Assembly: GCA_035455185.1 (NCBI GenBank)
Contig: DATIFQ010000347.1
Location: forward strand, 1-5,432
Direction: 5' to 3'
Source: JAEHDI01 sp035455185
Lineage (GTDB): Bacteria > Acidobacteriota > Terriglobia > Bryobacterales > Bryobacteraceae
DNA: 5,432 bases
In this document: piece after piece, positions 3,405 to 5,432 of the stretch
Numbering within the stretch: position 1 is the first letter of the stretch
How the letters are laid out: every line of letters starts with the position of its first letter
Made by a program: the position numbers and the translations under genes
The notes under the pieces: generated by a model
What the model was told of the DNA's origin: nothing
The model's input: the letters and a program-made list of their open reading frames with translations, nothing else
Databases searched by the model: none

Positions 3405-5432
3405 AGGTCGCCGCCCGACGGTGCGAAACGGAAAACCGGCTTGCCCTCCATCCACGCCGGCGGATCGATGCCGAAGAGCTTCAGGGCGGTCGGCGCGAGA
3501 TCCTCGATGCCCGGATCCTCCGCGTCGATCTTCCGGTTCGAAAACAGCACACCCGGCACGAGCACAGGATCCACGCAGTGGTCCCCGCTCCACGCCTTCG
3601 GGTTGTCCTCGATCACTTCCGGCGTCACCCGGCCGACGGCGGCCCCCCAGGAGATCCGGTAACCCCGGTGGTAGCCGACGATCAGGTCCGGCGCCGCGTC
3701 GAGATAAGGACCGCGATACAACGAGTTCGTCACGTAGACTTCCCGGATCGCTGCGCGGCTCCGATCTTCGTCGTGGAGTTGCCCGAGCCGCCCGGCGATC
3801 TCCTGCTTCAGGGCTTCCGCTTCCGCGCCCGGAGCCACAGTCCCTTGCGCCTCGCGTCCCTTGAGGTTCAGATACATCCCGGCCAGGCCCAGCGAGTACG
3901 CCCGCGTGCGGCTCCAGTCCACGCCCTGGAAGTATGGGCCGCTCTCCGTGGCGCCGTCCTTCAACGCTAGGTAACCGTTCCGCAGCAGCCAGGAATTGAG
4001 ATTCACCCCACGCCGGAACGAGCAGAATCCGTGGTCCGATAGCACGAACAAGGCCGTGTCGCGGCCCGCGTTGGCCATGGCCTTCCCGACGAGCCTGTCC
4101 ATCCGCTCGTACATCTCCTCGATCGTTCCGGCGTGCTGCCCTGCCGCCGGCGCCTCCGGCCCGTCACCACCGAGGTAGCGGAAAAACATGTGCTGCACGC
4201 GGTCGCTCGTATCGAAGACGCAGGCCACCACGCCGCTGCGCGTCTTCTCGAGGGCGCTCAGGAACATCGCCTCGCGCTCCTGGAACGTCAGATAGGCCTG
4301 CTTGAGAAACGCCTCCTCGTCGATCACGCTTTCATTAAGAGCCCATGTGTCTTCCGCCATCCCGACGGTGGCGTACGGCCCAAGCAGGTTGGCGAGATAG
4401 ATGGCGTAGTAGGAAGGCTGGCTGATCGGCAGCGCCGGGTTTTCCGGGTCGATGTTGATCGGCGAGAGGTACAGCGATACTTCCGGCTCCACCTCGTTCA
4501 AGAGGAAACGCGCGATCCCCGTCACCTTCACCCGGAGAGCCGTCCGGAACGTCAGCCGGATCCATGGCGTGTACTCTCCCAGCGACAGTTTGTGCGACTC
4601 GCCGTCGATCTCGAGCCGGGCGCTCTTTTTCGCCCGGTCCACCTGGAGTCGAAACGGGATGCGCAGCACGTCACCGCCCTCGTGGAACAGATCCTCGGGC
4701 CCTTCGATGTGGCCTTCGAAGGCGCCGTCCGCCGGGCGAAGCGGATACCGGCTCCCGTTCTCAAACGTCGCTTTCTCGAGCCGCGTGGTGAACTGCGAGA
4801 AGCTTCCCTGCGTCCCCTTCAGGTCGGGCGTGCACATCGCCGACAGCATCCGTCCATCGAACTTGTCCGGCGGGAAAGTGATCGGTACTCGCAGGACCGT
4901 GCTGCCGACGCCGTGCTCCCCGAGGATCTTCCAGAACGGCTGGCTCTTGCGCCGCAGTTCCACGTTCGGGCGCGACAGCGGAATCCGCAAACGGCCCAGC
5001 CTCAGCACCCGGCGCGGTTTCTCCACTCGCGCCGAGGAAAGCTCCGGCAGATACGACTTCAGATTCCGGTTCAGAAAATCGAAGATGTTGTGCCGTGCCG
5101 GGCTGACCCCGGTCGAGAACGTCGACCAAGCCACCGGGGATAGGGACGGAAACGTCGTCCGCAGGCGCCGGTACGACCCTTCCTCCCGGAGGCGGGCGAG
5201 GTTCGGCAGCCTTCCCTCCGCCATCAGCCGCTCCGTGATATCCGGATCGAGCCCGTCGAGCCCGAGGAACACCACACGCTTCACTTTGGCGTGCCGGAAG
5301 CCTTTCCGCCTGCGGAGGGTGCGCCGCATCATTCGGAAAGGCCACAACAGTAGGGAGGCGGCGCTCAGCACGAATCCGGTCAGGAGAGTCAGAAACGAAC
5401 CCAGGAACGCGAAGCCCGCCCCCGGCCCGATG
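3401..5432 (-). CDS. Membrane-anchored phosphodiesterase/phosphatase, alkaline phosphatase superfamily (5' end outside window)
   Basis: The frame is open to the right edge. A GTG at 5371 could be taken as a start, but the codons before it (to 5429) encode IGPGAGFAFLGSFLTLLTGF, which continues through VLSAASLLLWPF as one transmembrane helix, so the true start lies beyond the window. Then comes a basic stretch, RMMRRTLRRRKGFRHAKVKR, and the catalytic domain VVFLGLDGLDP. Numbering from the GTG codon: Asp39, nucleophile Ser78 (FPSLSPVAWSTF), Asp390 and His394 (DRVQH), Asp446-His447 (LSDHGF), His598 (SGDH). These match the metal ligands of the nucleotide pyrophosphatase/phosphodiesterase family. 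A beta-rich insert (about 215-345) and the LYLSPINIDPENP and GMAEDT blocks are shared with the downstream lipoprotein, so the pair is an old tandem duplication. Substrate unknown. The C-terminus (GIDPPAWMEGKPVF) is typical of complete family members. Confidence 0.92.
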   Translation of the reverse strand, partial: IGPGAGFAFLGSFLTLLTGFVLSAASLLLWPFRMMRRTLRRRKGFRHAKVKRVVFLGLDGLDPDITERLMAEGRLPNLARLREEGSYRRLRTTFPSLSPVAWSTFSTGVSPARHNIFDFLNRNLKSYLPELSSARVEKPRRVLRLGRLRIPLSRPNVELRRKSQPFWKILGEHGVGSTVLRVPITFPPDKFDGRMLSAMCTPDLKGTQGSFSQFTTRLEKATFENGSRYPLRPADGAFEGHIEGPEDLFHEGGDVLRIPFRLQVDRAKKSARLEIDGESHKLSLGEYTPWIRLTFRTALRVKVTGIARFLLNEVEPEVSLYLSPINIDPENPALPISQPSYYAIYLANLLGPYATVGMAEDTWALNESVIDEEAFLKQAYLTFQEREAMFLSALEKTRSGVVACVFDTSDRVQHMFFRYLGGDGPEAPAAGQHAGTIEEMYERMDRLVGKAMANAGRDTALFVLSDHGFCSFRRGVNLNSWLLRNGYLALKDGATESGPYFQGVDWSRTRAYSLGLAGMYLNLKGREAQGTVAPGAEAEALKQEIAGRLGQLHDEDRSRAAIREVYVTNSLYRGPYLDAAPDLIVGYHRGYRISWGAAVGRVTPEVIEDNPKAWSGDHCVDPVLVPGVLFSNRKIDAEDPGIEDLAPTALKLFGIDPPAWMEGKPVFRFAPSGGDL

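Noticed and set aside
3405..3593. A 63-codon N-terminal extension of the lipoprotein gene
   Set aside because: The extension lies inside the upstream gene, is Arg/Gly-rich and unlike any domain, and would hide a clear lipoprotein signal peptide that begins at ATG 3404.
4133..5143. A 336-codon plus-strand open frame
   Set aside because: It is antisense to the membrane-anchored phosphodiesterase, has Arg-rich low-information composition and no family motif.

Overview
The window is a GC-rich bacterial segment in which every supportable gene lies on the minus strand, reading from high to low coordinates, with gaps of -4, 203, 12 and 21 bases. It looks like one operon cut at both ends. The style suggests Acidobacteriota or a similar soil or groundwater lineage: tandem 'alkaline phosphatase family' phosphodiesterases with the SPVAWSTF nucleophile block, a small GYSS-type helix protein, and a Tat-signalled protein containing RCGQTNLNEKD. 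That assignment comes from remembered family resemblance, not a database search.

Layout in transcription order. (1) 5432-3401: a membrane-anchored phosphodiesterase/phosphatase of the alkaline phosphatase superfamily. Its frame is still open at the window edge, so its start is missing. (2) 3404-1491: a second paralogue, overlapping the first by ATGA, with a lipoprotein signal peptide. (3) 1490-1288: a 203-base gap holding a REP/REPIN-like repeat block. It has three 39-base direct copies, a fourth decayed copy, and one inverted end that makes a long hairpin. (4) 1287-1090: a 65-residue ribbon-helix-helix-like protein. (5) 1077-259: a three-helix membrane protein whose topology resembles the Oxa1/EMC3/TMCO1 insertase superfamily, but with a large domain on the outer face. 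(6) 237-1: the first 79 residues of a Tat-exported protein, cut by the window edge.

Taken together, the operon encodes cell-envelope functions: two phospho-ester hydrolases tethered to membranes in different ways, a membrane protein that may assist insertion or folding, an exported enzyme, and a small possible regulator. No substrate can be read from the sequence. The most unusual non-coding feature is the repeat block. It lies inside the operon, a few bases before the ribosome binding site of the 65-residue gene, where its hairpins could separate expression of the two halves. No promoter, factor-independent terminator, tRNA, rRNA, CRISPR array or transposase gene is visible.
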